Translations under genes and position numbers: made by a program
Shown here: positions 36,573 through 48,000 of the stretch, piece after piece
How positions within the stretch are numbered: the stretch's first letter is position 1
Layout: each line of letters opens with the position of its first letter
Notes under the pieces: model-generated
Database searches by the model: none
What the model was told of the DNA's origin: nothing
Seen by the model: only the letters and a program-made list of their open reading frames with translations
Assembly (NCBI GenBank): GCA_963969595.1
Contig: OZ018416.1
Location: 17,748,065 to 17,812,064 of the forward strand
Length of the DNA stretch: 64,000 bases
Direction: 5' to 3'
DNA from: Neckera pumila
Taxonomy: Eukaryota; Streptophyta; Bryopsida; Hypnales; Neckeraceae

Positions 36573-37119
36573 CTAACGTGTACCCAAAGATTTCTTCATG
36601 TGCTCGACCAGCTTTTCCTCGGCTTTCGAGCTCAAATTGTCAACCTTGGCGCTGACTGTCATATTAAGCTGCAGAGGTGCAAAACGAATCCACTCAGTCT
36701 TCCCCCGCAAGATCATCACTCTAGAAGCGTAAGAGCACCTTCCAAACTGGAAAAAAGAAATACCGCTCAACTACAGAAATCACAACATTCACAGACAACA
36801 GCGTCAATTGCACGCTTGCTCGTAGTTTACCTGGTATGATGGCAAACTCATTCCGCCTTCTCGTTCACCGTAAGTCCACATCAGATGTGGAGGGACTTTC
36901 CCCCCGAAACCCATCGTCTGCATATCCAAAAAACAATCCAACACTCAGACACACAAACAAGCTCACCTAATTCATGCAAAAATCAAGCAAAAAACAGCAC
37001 TCGTCACATCTGTCTCGAAGAGAAAAAAGATTCACAAGAGAAAAAGCAACGCAAAAGCAAAGCAAAGGAAGCCACCGTTAGATCTGCTTCTGTACCTCAT
37101 TAAGCATACCGGTAGCCAT
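36573..37119 (-). CDS. Small three-exon gene, 94-aa protein of unknown family
   Basis: Exons are 37119-37096, 36917-36831 and 36746-36573. The start codon sits in an ideal context (GCCGCCATGG). Donor GAG|GTACAG, acceptor TGCAG, donor CAG|GTAAAC and acceptor TTTTCCAG are all standard, both introns are phase 0 (178 and 84 bp), and the joined frame runs to a TAG. The protein begins MATGMLNE, has a Gly- and Pro-containing segment (TMGFGGKVPPHLMWTYG) encoded by exon 2, and ends in a charged helix-like tail (KVDNLSSKAEEKLVEHMKKSL). There is no signal peptide or membrane segment. I do not recognise the family; the size suits a small organellar or complex subunit, which is a guess. Expression probably starts in the GC-rich region to the right, shared with a possible divergent transcript. 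Confidence 0.7.
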
Positions 37120-38011
37120 GGCGGCGATCTCAGATCCGCTTCAACCAACGAGAATTTCCAAACCCGAATTCTCTTCTCGGGGACACAGAAATTCCTCCGA
37201 ATGCAGAAACTCTTCCTCTCAAACAACAACAACAACAGCAACTCGGATCCAAAGAACCTTAAGGGCGTTCAAGTAAACAATTCTCAACACAGCAAAAGAG
37301 CACACCACTACACGCTCCCCCGTGCAACAGAGTCGGCACACGACCTCCAATTCCCCACCACAGACGGAACACCACAATTCACCGAATGCAGCAACTCCTC
37401 TGTCAACAACAACGAACAAATCGACCCCCAAACTAAAGAAAGCTCCACAGAGTTTCAGCAATTGGGCAAGTCAGATTCCCAATCGTCCTTAAATTCTCCG
37501 CTTACCGCAAAAATCTCTCGAAACTCAAAATCCCCTCAAACCCAACTACCGCACGCGCGCTTGCATTCGGCAAGCCCCCCAAGACGAGATCTTTGGACCT
37601 GAACCAAGCAGCAGGGGCCAGGAGAAGAAGCCAGGAGAAGAAGCCAAAAGAAGCTTGTGGAAAGGCAAAAGCAATGTGTGTGTAAAAGAGGAAGAGACAG
37701 GAGAGGTTTATATAAGGCGGACAACAATGTCTGCAGCGCGGCTTCGGACAGAAGCTGGACAGAAAAAAGTACTGTAGTCTTCTTCTTCTTCTTCTTCTTC
37801 TGATTAGTCGGTCACGGGCACAGGGTATCGCCATTGTGCTGCTGCTGCTGCAAGTGCGCGCCCGCGGGGTGGGGTGGGGTGGGACTGAGCTGCTGCTTGG
37901 AGGAAACGGCGTGACCGACGCGACGCCCCAGCTTTCAACTTCGAAGTCACCAGACGCGGGAGAGAGACGACCGACCGACTGCAGCAGCGAGAAGAAGTAA
38001 TTTCAGTTACC
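37120..38011. promoter_or_regulatory. GC-rich, probably bidirectional promoter and leaders
   Basis: This is one of three GC-rich islands. TATATAAGG lies at 37709-37717 on the plus strand, and the same site read on the minus strand gives TATATAAA, so it could serve either direction. To the right are a (TTC)n run at 37786-37801, a CTG run near 37837-37850 and CpG-rich sequence leading to the plus-strand ATG at 38012. To the left lies a long leader for the minus-strand gene at 37119. The long open frames here (133 codons at 37201-37602 plus, 110 codons at 37502-37834 minus) are biased Gln, Asn, Ser or Arg sequence and look non-coding. Confidence 0.5.
37709..37717 (+). promoter_or_regulatory. TATA-box candidate (TATATAAGG)
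   Basis: This matches the plant TATA consensus. It would place plus-strand initiation about 30 nt downstream, some 265 bp before the ATG at 38012. The reverse complement is also TATA-like, so the direction is not certain. Confidence 0.45.
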
Positions 38012-38014
38012 ATG
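38012..38014 (+). CDS. Possible ATG-only first coding exon of a plus-strand gene
   Basis: The sequence TTACC-ATG is followed at once by GTAAGTGAC, a textbook 5' splice site. If read through, the frame stops after six codons, so a coding role needs splicing. Plant actin-depolymerising factor genes and some ribosomal protein genes have an intron right after the ATG, which makes the arrangement plausible. I could not find a second exon between 38015 and 44800, so the gene may be non-functional, have a long intron, or not exist. Confidence 0.3.
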
Positions 38015-38330
38015 GTAAGTGACGCGGTGTGAACGGGGTTGTACAGACACGTTTCGTCGCTTCCGTTGCCGTGTCTGTTTACTGCTTTTTAAGTAGTTTT
38101 TTTAAATTTTCTTTACCTGTGTTGTGGTCTGTACATCACGATTTGAGGGGCTTTGCTGTTTGTGGGGCTCACTATCCTTTTGGGGGTTGTCTGTACCGCA
38201 TTTTGTGCACTAACTTCAGTAATTTTAGAAACTTCTTTAGGGTTGTCTCATCTCTCCCACTCATAACACTGCTTTCCCATGAGGCTTGTGCATCCTTGAA
38301 ATGGCTCTTCAGCCAACTCCAATCCTTGTG
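38015..38330 (+). other. T-rich DNA right of the ATG-GTAAGT site
   Basis: If the exon at 38012 is real this is its first intron. A 101-codon open frame (38029-38334) has no recognisable similarity and is probably chance. Confidence 0.3.
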
Positions 38331-38935
38331 TTGAATTAACGGAGAAGTCCCTACTAAGCATCTAGTAAATTATAATACCTTCCCAACATGAGGAGGAACC
38401 ATTGCCTGGTTATACAATTTTAACCAACGAGGCACAAGTCCCTTGTGCATCATTGAAAAGGGGTCCATCCCTCAGTGAACAAAATTGTCTTATATGGCTC
38501 TTTAGTCAACCCCAATCTGCTTAGATTATCTAAGAAGTCCTTCACAAGCATCTTGCAAAGCGTAATACCTTCCCAATATGTAGAGAAACCACCACCCGGT
38601 TATACAATGTTAAGCAATGAGGCATAGGTCCTTTGTGCGTCATTGAAAAGGGATCCCACCTTAATGAGCAAAAATATTTGTAATACCTTCCTAACATGGG
38701 AAGGACCACTGCCTGGTTATACAATGTTATGCATAACATTGTTTACCAATGAGGCACAAGTCCCTTGTGCATCTTTGAAAAGCCCCCCCTGAACAAAAGT
38801 ATATTATAAAGCTCTTTAGTCAACTCCAATTCTTGGATTAACTAAGAAGTCCCTCCCAAACATCTAGCAGAGAATAATACCTTCCCAATAAGGGGAAGAC
38901 TACCGCCTGGTTATAAAATGTCATGACTTGTTTGT
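38330..38935 (+). repeat. Tandem array, approximately 120-200-bp units, four copies
   Basis: 'taataccttcccaa' or 'cttcctaac' followed by 'accactgcctggttatacaatgtta' and 'gcacaagtcccttgtgcat' recurs at about 38371, 38562, 38680 and 38877. Single inverted copies lie at 41845-42000 and 44124-44310, so the unit also disperses. Confidence 0.75.
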
Positions 38936-39104
38936 ATAATTCACACTAAACCAAAAGCTAAGAGTTTTATTCACCTAAGGAAATTTTTTATGAATTTGTG
39001 ATGATTGAAATTGAAAAAATTGAATTGATAATTGGAATTACAAATGCCAAATTAGACAAGAGATGTCTTGAAGTATAAAACTAACTACCATTTAGAATAG
39101 GGGG

Positions 39105-39535
39105 ACAAACTTTTATATTTATTTGCCATCACAAAAAATTGGAGTTTTTGCACCTAGACTCTTTCACTTAGTGGCAACCAATATAATAAATATAGGGGAG
39201 ACCTCCTACTTCTCACTATTCACTTGACATATTTTGGGGGGTTCTCCTGTTGCAAAATAAAGAATGGGGATTTATATTTATCCATGGTGGTCAAAAAATT
39301 AGAGTTTCTCTACCTATACTTTCTAAGTCAGTGTGACCAATACAAAATGATGTGATGCCTCTCACTATTCATCTGTCATATTTTCTGGTGGCAAGACAAT
39401 CAGAGAGGGGTTTTACATTTATCCATTATAGTAAAAAAATTGGAATTTTGGCACTGGATTTCTTGAGTTAGTGTGACAAGTATAGAAAGATGTGTTGCCT
39501 TTTACTATTCACCCTATATACATATTTAGACTCGC
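39105..39535 (+). repeat. Tandem array, approximately 140-160-bp units, three copies
   Basis: Units begin near 39111, 39269 and 39409. They share 'tttatatttat', 'aaaaaattggagttttt', 'agtgtgac' and 'ctcactattca'. Confidence 0.7.
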
Positions 39536-41149
39536 GTTGCAAGATAAGAAGACGGATTTAGTATCTTCCTTTAACGTCGTTGTAGAGTATTGTTCTAGAT
39601 AACAATGGAAAGAAGGAGACTGGAGGTAGTCCCTTGAGAGACGGAACTGAACTCCAATCAAAAACATGTACAATGTATTGTTGAGATTATTTAAAATGAA
39701 ACTCCAATCAAAAAAATACTCTTGCAAAGCATGTACTATTGAGACTACTTCCTACAGTGACAGCCATTCTTTGATTAGGTCACAAGTCAATTAAAAAGTG
39801 GCAATTCCACATGGTATTTGGCCTTTGGGTAAGAGCTCACGCCACTAACAATGGTACTGTTGACCAATTGATTACTTGTCGTGATCCAGAAAAATTTGGC
39901 AATTGTATGACCCATGGTATTCTTCAAAAAATCCACTTTTGAATATTCCAAAACTACATTTTTGAAAGGGCTTAGAGACTTAAAGTTTTAGGATGATAGA
40001 AGTGCACCAAACTCTACATGAAGTTCAATTTTTTTTTGAAAAAATGTAATTTTCAGCCTTAACCTAAAGCATTTTGTCCAATAGGAAGTTCATTTTAGAA
40101 TAGAGGGAGTATGTAGGTACATCATAAGTTATTTGATATGGAAGACTAACTTAGTAATATAATAGCTTAGCAAGGATTGCCATTGAATGGCTCTCATAAG
40201 TTTTCATACACTTCAAAATTTGTCAAAAATAATTACAAAATTATTTTTTTCTAGCAAATTTTGGATAGATTGAAGATGAGGTAATAAACTTGTATAAAAT
40301 GATTTAAAAAAATTCTAAAACAATTTTTGATTAAAGTTTTTTTAATCAAATTTATTAGTGGAAAAGTCTCTTTCCACAATATTTTTGTCAAAGATTCTTT
40401 AGTAAGTGGAATGAGAGTTCTCTTTGGAATTTTGAGGTAAGTTTTTTCAAGAATTTTAGACTTGGATTGCGTGAAATAATACTGACTAAAGTATGACTCC
40501 AAATATTTATGTTTTTTATAATTATTTCAAAGAACTCAGAAAACTCATGAGAAGAAAGTAGAAAAATTAAATACACTTTTCAAGATTTTTACAATTTTTT
40601 GGAGAGATTTGGAATCATTATTAAAAACAAAAATAATTGGAGTCAAATTTTAGTCGTGGTATTTCACTCCATTGAAATTCTTATTGCAAAATTACCAAAA
40701 AATTCTCATTCCTCTTACTAAAAAATCTTGGAAAAAAATTACTTGTATTATAGGAAATTTCCCCCTCATAATTTTGATTAGATTTATTAAAAAACAAAAA
40801 ATTGATTAAAAACTTTGAAATTTTTTTTTCTGCAAGTGTGTTACTTTTAGCACAACATGTCAAATTTTTTGCTGAAAGTCTCTGATTCTTCAATTAGCTG
40901 TGGCAAGTTTGTAAGAGGTACAGATTACAAAACATTTTGGGAGCCACTATACTTCGTGCTTAAAAGGTATCCTATTTCATCAAAAAATTTCCATCTATTA
41001 GAATTGTTTCTTTTATTTTGGGTTGAAATCGGATGAAGAAATGCTTAGAAGGATTGAAAAGTAAATTTTCTTCCAAATATGAATGAATGCAGAAATGTAT
41101 AGGATTTCATCAAAACATAAATAGTTGAAAAAGCCCTTACATTCTTAGA
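39536..41149. other. AT-rich intergenic DNA
   Basis: A short duplication ('gaaactccaatcaaaaa' at about 39650 and 39700) is the only structure seen. There is no gene. Confidence 0.4.
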
Positions 41150-41562
41150 TTTTAATTTTTTCAAAAAATATTGAAAATTGAGTAAGATAAAGGACTTCAA
41201 AGTTTATTTTAGAGTAGAGAACCCATAACGGCCCGCAAACTAAAAATCCTCACACCTTTTGACTCATTGATCAAAATGAAATGATTGTATATATAACTCT
41301 AAAAAACCAATTACAAAATTTTATTTTTGAAAAAAGTGATTTTTTTTATCTGCCTGAATTGCCCAGTTACGAAAAAAAGTAATATATTAGGCTATAACTT
41401 TTGATTCATATTTCCAAATGTCATGAAATTTAGTGCATATGAAAAATATTCCTTGCGCCCACCTTCTATTAAAATTTCAGCCTAAAATATAGAAATCTCT
41501 AGTCACACGTATCTGCCTAAAATTCCTATACAGCCAAAAAACACATGCCGGTCCTTTAGGGG
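41150..41562. mobile_element. Right part of a TTAA-type element
   Basis: This ends GGTCCTTTAGGGG followed by TTAA (41563-41566). The interior ('aaaggacttcaaagtttattttagagtagag', 'aaatgaaatgatt') matches 20790-21189 closely. The left end was not identified. Confidence 0.65.
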
Positions 41563-41844
41563 TTAAATAATAATTAGTGCAAAAGATATGCAACAAATTT
41601 CAAGGGAATACTTGATTATAAATTTTTCCTTTTTTAATAGATGAATGGATGAAATAGTTGAATTGCTACAAAATTTTAGGAATAATACTACTATTTTTTG
41701 GACAAATAAATGATTTCCACCCATAATTTATATATTTCATTCATTTCTTTGGACATAAACAACTTTTCCATTCTAGTGAATATGGCTTTGTCTAAACTAA
41801 AATAAAATGAAAAAAAAAATTCCAATCTACATAACTCAAAACAT

Positions 41845-42000
41845 TGTATAACCACGCAGTGGTCTTCCATGTGGTAAGTAGGTCTTTTGTTTTGTTGTAA
41901 ACCTCGAAGGAATTTATTAGTTAATTCAAAGATTGAATTTGATTGATTAGCTATATGAGACAATTTTGTTCATTGTGGGGGTCTCTTCTTCAAAGATGCA
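41845..42000 (-). repeat. Inverted dispersed copy of the 38.4-kb tandem unit
   Basis: 'cattgtataaccacgcagtgg' is the reverse complement of the array motif 'ccactgcctggttatacaatg'. Similarity continues through 'gacaattttgttcattg'. Confidence 0.6.
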
Positions 42001-42022
42001 AACTAGTACCTTGCTTCATTAA

Positions 42023-43830
42023 CCCCTAAAGGACCAAGGTGATTTTCCTATCAGAAACCACTCAAAACTGTCATTTCTATTGCGAGAAAAGAACTTTAAA
42101 AAAGAACTTTTTTTGCATATCCAACCATATGATCTTATACTTGACTAGTATATGAATACATGGAAGAAATTTCAGAAACTTTTAAATCATAGATTGTTAG
42201 ATAGATGCATTTAACCCCTAAAGGCCCATTGTTCCCTCGGGGGACAAAATGGATTTTGGGCAGGCTCCTATGGTCTCAATATTTGTTGTAATCTTCTGAA
42301 TTTTTTTGTGAAGACAGAGAGTCACATTAGCTTTCCGAAAATGTAATTTTTATTTCAATCGGTGCCTTGTAGCAAAAGTTATGGTAGAGAAACTCCAAAT
42401 TTTAGTTCGGCAGGCAAAAAAAAAACCTCACAAAAACTTTAAATTAAATTTTTTTTAAATTTTTTTCATATAGATTTTATTTTCATCTACATGGAAAGCT
42501 TTGATTCATTCCATTTGGATTTGTTATGCAAAAGTTATGGACAATCTTATTTTTCAGGCAATTAGAGCATCTTCTTGAAAAAATAACTTGTAGGATTCAT
42601 TTCTGAACTCCATTTTGACAATTTAAGAAAAAAAAAAAGTTGCACAAGGTTAAGCTTTCTTGCTAGAACATTCTCACCATTGAGATTAGTATATTTCAAC
42701 CCTATCTTAGAGCTATTAATGATTTCATTTTTCCTTCAATTTTAAACCTACTTCTACTTAACAAATTTTTAATGAGTGACAACTAAGTGTGTTTTTTTTT
42801 AATTTTTTTTCCTAGATTTTCAACTCAATTATTCATCATATAAAATTAGAAATTCAAAATCATTAGAGCAAAAGCTTAAGTTAAAAAGGTTCAAAGCCAA
42901 AAAATGTAGTTGAACAAGGTGCAAAAAACTGGATTCCTTCACTTTAAATGCAAATATCTTGCAATCTACACAGTCAAAGTTTCTAAAATTTCTTCCAAAC
43001 ATTCTTAGACCAATGTAGTATACGATCCTATGGTTAAATATGCAAAAAACACATTAAATTTTTTTTTTGCTCTTTGCTATAGAAATGGCAATTTTGAGTA
43101 TTTTTTGGCAGAAAAATGGCTTTGGGCCTTTAGGGGTTAAAGTGAAGAAAACAAGTTTTTTGCACCTTGCTTGGCTAAATTTTTTGGCTTTAAATCTTTT
43201 AGTTCAAATTTTTTGCACTATTGATTTTGATTTTCTACTTATTTATGTTAAGTAGTTGAGTTGAGAATCTACCAAAAAAATTTAGGGAAAAAAGCACTTA
43301 ATTTTCACTCATTAAAAAATTGTTAAATAGAGGTGGGTTCAAGATTGAAGAAAGAACTAAATTGTTAATAGCTTTTAGATGGAATTGAATCACAATAATC
43401 CCAACGGTGAGATTTTTCTAGCGAGAAAATCTAATCTTGTCTAACAATTTTTTTTGAAAAATTCTAAAAACTGCACTCAAGAATGAATTCTATAAGTTGT
43501 TTTTTCAAAAGATGCTTAGATTGTCCCAAAAACTAAGATTGTCCATAACTTTCTCATTATTGGTCCAAATTAAATAAACAAAGCTTCACATATAGACAAA
43601 AATATAATCTTTGTGCAAAAATTTGAAAAAAAATATTTTGACTCTCTGTGATCTTTTTTGTGCTACCCGCCAAACTCCATTTTGCTTATTGAGCCATAAC
43701 TTTTGCTCCCGGGCATCAATTAAAATATAAATTATATATTCACAAAGATCTCGCAAAAATATACAACCTCAAAAAAATCCAAAAAAGATCGCTAAAAATT
43801 GAGTGAGTAACTCTGGGAGGGCACTTGGTT
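42023..43830. mobile_element. Outer TTAA-type element, split by a nested copy
   Basis: The left end is TTAA-CCCCTAAAGGACCAAGG (target 42019-42022). The left arm runs to 42214, is interrupted by the element at 42215-43136, and resumes at 43141 with 'agtgaagaaaacaagttttttgc'. The right end is decayed near 43830. Relative to the nested element it lies in opposite orientation. Confidence 0.65.
42215..43136. mobile_element. Nested TTAA-type element, 922 bp
   Basis: The ends are CCCCTAAAGGCCCATTG and, reverse-complemented, CCCCTAAAGGCCCAAAG, with perfect TTAA on both sides (42211-42214 and 43137-43140). The insertion site 'gcatTTAAagtgaag' in the outer copy is present uninterrupted and inverted inside this element itself near 42939-42953 ('cttcactttaaatgc'), so TTAA duplication can be read directly. 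It has no open frame of note. Confidence 0.9.
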
Positions 43831-43971
43831 CTACTACTACAAACCACGTGCGAACAAGTGGTTTCTAATAAACTATAATTTCAACCTAAAATTTTGAGCG
43901 TTGTTTGGTAATGACTATAGGTTTCTATTGCCAAAATTTCCAACTCAAATGAAATATGGCATGATTTACAG

Positions 43972-44018
43972 GGTTAATAAACAATGTTGATACAGGGTTA
44001 ATAAACAATGTTATGATT
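43972..44018 (+). repeat. Short tandem duplication
   Basis: 'acagggttaataaacaatgtt' occurs twice in succession. Confidence 0.75.
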
Positions 44019-44123
44019 TACACTGAAAAAGCTGGTGTCAGGTTAGACATTGATTGTAGCCCAAAAAATTGTCACGGGGTCGTTAGGTGTCCACAATGGG
44101 TCATCCGACCACAATGGGCTAGT

Positions 44124-44310
44124 TTAACCTTATAACCAAGAAGGTGTTATGCAATGGTCTTCCCCTACTCGGAAGGTGCTTTGCTTTGCTAGATACCTGG
44201 GAGGAACTTATCCATTAATTCAAGGATTGGGGTTGGCTAAAGAGCCATACAAGACAATTTTGTTCACTGCAAGAGTCCCCTTTTCAAGGACGCAAAAGGA
44301 CTCATTGTTA
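44124..44310 (-). repeat. Second inverted dispersed copy of the 38.4-kb tandem unit
   Basis: Similarity to 41845-42000 includes 'cagtggtcttcc' versus 'gcaatggtcttcc', 'aggaacttatccattaattcaagg', and 'gacaattttgttcactg'. Confidence 0.6.
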
Positions 44311-44349
44311 TGATGCAGGTTGATAAAACACGCCGCCACAAGTGGGAAA

Positions 44350-45004
44350 AAAAAAAATACTACTGTGGCCAATCTTAAATACCGTGATCCCCAAGCATAT
44401 GGTGAATTCAACAGTTCCCACGATCTATCAACACGTTCAATTCTTAGCAAATACGCATATTCAATACGGAGTAGATAGATACAAATTTCAATGTACTTGG
44501 TACAACATTCTCCTTATTCGAGTAAGTATTTGTCCCGAATTGAACTTTCACTTCCTCCAATCAGATCGTGTAAACACACGAGCGCAACTTCCGAACTGTT
44601 TACAAGTTGCACAGCTTTTTATACAGATCCTCTTTGTTTCCATTGAATCCCCAAACATGCCATTTTGGAACCACCAACTTATCTCGAACAAGGATTCACC
44701 GTATCTAAGTGGAACATTCTGTCGTGTATCAACCTTGAAATCATAAACTACAGCCCAACTCACAAGTGGCACAACTCTTTTAACACCTTGCATGATGACA
44801 GACGGATAACTAGTTTACATATATATATATAACTTAAACTACTTAACGACACCAATATTGACAAAAGCAGTGAGCCCATCAAGGGAAAAAGGGTGCTACA
44901 GCTTTAAAGAAATAGAACCTCGGGTTGGTTGCATGGAACTGAATAAAAACCAAGAGGGATGAGCCAACCAAGAGGGATCTTACGGCTTATTACGCCAACG
45001 CAAT
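44350..45004 (-). other. Probable 3' flank of the hexosaminidase gene
   Basis: Composition is closer to genic DNA than to the repeats. A (TA)n run lies at 44818-44830. Open frames of 134 codons (plus, 44342-44746) and 81 codons (minus, 44548-44793) have no recognisable similarity. The region likely includes the 3' UTR, but no clear AATAAA signal was found. Confidence 0.35.
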
Positions 45005-48000
45005 TCACTGTTCGAAGCACGACCCTGGATCACGAGGTGAACCTCGACCAGACGCATAGGAGCTCCCATAAAAAACAGGAGCAGCTGCAACGCCACGCCT
45101 ATTCAGCAAACACCGGAAGTCCTGGAACCTCTTCAGCGCCGGCGTGGCACCTTGAGATGTGAAATCACGGGGGCTCCAAAGACGCTCTGCTCATTCCACG
45201 GTGGAGATCACACAAGAGTGGATAAATAGAAGCATAATATCTATCAAGTTGTAATGTTCTCAATAAACAAAACTCTTCAAAAGCAGAAGTTTCTAGTCCT
45301 CATCTTATCATCACCCCTCAACGACCAGTGTTGGCTGCTTCCATGTTCTATAGGAGTTGAAACGAATCATTAAGGAAGCTTCCAAGGAAGTACACCAAGA
45401 GAGAAAAGAAGTTATACCCCAATGTTTTTTAACAGCTGAAAGATGTTCTGCAAATTAATATCACTGGACATAAGTCTCCAAAGTAGACTTTCTAGGCAAT
45501 TGGGGGGGCAGCGGCAGTCTTTTCCTATTGCTAAAATGGCTTATATTCAGTTATAATAATCGAATGCAATTAGGGGGTCAACCCTGTAAGGACGCTGCGG
45601 ACCAGCGGACCAGAGTGGTCCAATGGATGACTTCCCTGTTAACTCCTAAAGGACCACCAGGTGACTTCTGCAACACTGCTTTTTGCACCCCTCGTCTTTT
45701 AGGGGTTAATTGTAGAAAAAGAGAATGCTATTGGTCCAATAATTGGAGAATTTTATTCACTAAAATTCTTGGTCATGCTTAATTTTTATGTAAAGAATTC
45801 CAAGAATTGGTGCTCAAGATTTCGCTTATGTACCGGAATTCAATTCCACAGTTACATGACTCATATGTTAGGAAAGTTGAAGGCCAAGATCAGTACCTGC
45901 AGCAGCTGCAGCACGGGGCCATATAGTTTGCAGGATGTTGGATTCATCCACGGTTTCGCCCCACATGCACACCTCCCCTCCAAGCACAAGATTTTGCTCA
46001 TCTGGATCGGCAATGTTGAGGAAAGGCTCAGTGTTGTAGAATTTGTCCCAAGGCGCATCCAAGTGGTCCAGGTACCAAGTCGCTTGATCGCTCAGTATGC
46101 ACTTGAATCCCTTTTTCACAGCTTGTGCACAAACCCCAGGCTGTAACCTGGAGTCCAAGGTTTGTACGTGGCAGATGAGCATCTGCACATATAGTAATGC
46201 TAACATAGGGCAACCTAACAGAGTCAACCGCGGTGGACACAAAACAACCCAGAAGAAATCATTTTTGAAAGATCAAGGTTAAATGAACTTACCAATTGTG
46301 AACCACCGTCTCCTTACTAAGCTGGGAAGGGAATGTACGGAACGTTTCCTCCCTGTTACACCCAATTAACCCTTAAACGCCATGCACTAATTCTCATTTT
46401 TGAGGGTCATTCTCAACGCTTTTTTCTCGTATTAGACATGATCTCTTTTTAGAGTTTACAGATTATACCAAAAATGAAGTAAAAAAAAAAAAGTTTGTGT
46501 GTCCATTGAATTGATTGACCTTCAAAAACTTCACTGGACAAAAACATTCTCACCTTAAAAACTGAAGTTTCAAACTCAACTCTGTTTTTCCTTGATTCTG
46601 AATTACAAGATGCCACCCAAAGACTACTTTGATTTATCCTATTTGTGCGTGTGACTAATTTACAAAAGTCACGCTTCTTGTAATATATTTAAATTAGTGC
46701 AGGCTGAAATATTCCACTACTTTCCACCACAAATAAAATTGATAGAGACGCTAATTTTGCAGTGACTAATTTTGTGCCCTCGCTAATAGGATAAACCGGT
46801 GTAGTCTGTTCGAATTTCGTACTCAGAAACATGCCTTTGACTCTCTTAGAATGGAAAACCGTCATAACTGAACAAAATTTCAGCAAAATTCTGGAAGGAT
46901 AGAAAGCAAGAATTACCAGTTCACGGGCACATATCCATGCTTGATTGCAATTTCCTGGGCACGGACTACGAAGTCAGCATATGCATCTTTCGTGGTGATG
47001 TTTCTGTGATTCAACCTGCACAAATATAGTATGTCAACAATGTTCAGTTTCTGATAATCAACATGAGGAGGAACCTATGTAAGCATGTCACCAGATAACA
47101 TGTTTCTTCTGAGATGGTTACCAAGACGGAAACTGAGCTCAATTACCTGCATAGGTAAACAAGTCAATTCAGGAGAAAGAGTACACACCAGGTCTTAATA
47201 TGAGAAATCGACTCCCAGCAACCTAGTAAAGTCATCCGTCCAAAATGAGAGTCAGGGTGATGATTGACTTAAGCCTTATCGACGAAATCAGATAATATAT
47301 GATAGCAGTACATTCCGCTTGCCAGCGTCTACAGAGCAACGGATCGATAATAATTTGACAAAAAATATGACTTGCTGACATGTGGCCGGAGCATTGTCAT
47401 TCTACACGTTCAGATGTAGGACCAAAGAATTACCACATCGTATTAAAACGCACTCTTCTGACTTTTGGGTCTCAGGGCTTGGACTATCATATATGGAATA
47501 GATCCCTTCTCAGAACCACCTATGAAAGGAAAAATAGATTATTCCAGAAATTGAAATGATCTAGAAAGGGTACTTAAGAGGCCTTTCAGAAATTATTTGC
47601 ACCACGGTTCATGAGAGGTCTCCCTATGTCACAATGATTACATGGAGGCCACTCTGTGTATCATGGGGAGACCCTCCGTGAAAATTCTACTGAAAATCCT
47701 GCTAATTGTATTCCTCAGAAATGAACGTGTTCGGAAACATAACTTACTTGTGTCAACTTCATCACCACCCAAATGAGCGAACTTGAAAGGAAAGACTGCT
47801 CTGAAATCTGCAGATACACTAGAGAAGGGTTTGTAAGACAGAGAACAAGTAAATAGTTACATTATGGAAAGCAGGAAAACAGAAGGTGGCGGAAAGCAAC
47901 AAGATGTACACACGAATACGTTCATGGAAGCACCTACTAACATTAGTGTGTAGATCAAAGAGAGGAAGAACTACAGTTTTTTACGACCTAAACAAAGCGT

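Noticed and set aside
37201..37602. 133-codon plus-strand open frame rich in Asn, Gln and Ser
   Set aside because: It runs antisense to the leader of the small gene and its composition mirrors a CAA-rich leader; there is no family similarity.
37502..37834. 110-codon minus-strand open frame upstream of the small gene
   Set aside because: The low-complexity Arg, Leu and Phe content comes from the (TTC)n and GC-rich promoter; it has no similarity and overlaps a TATA-like site.
44342..44746. 134-codon plus-strand open frame
   Set aside because: It starts in an A-rich run, has no recognisable domain, and lies in the probable 3' flank of the hexosaminidase gene.
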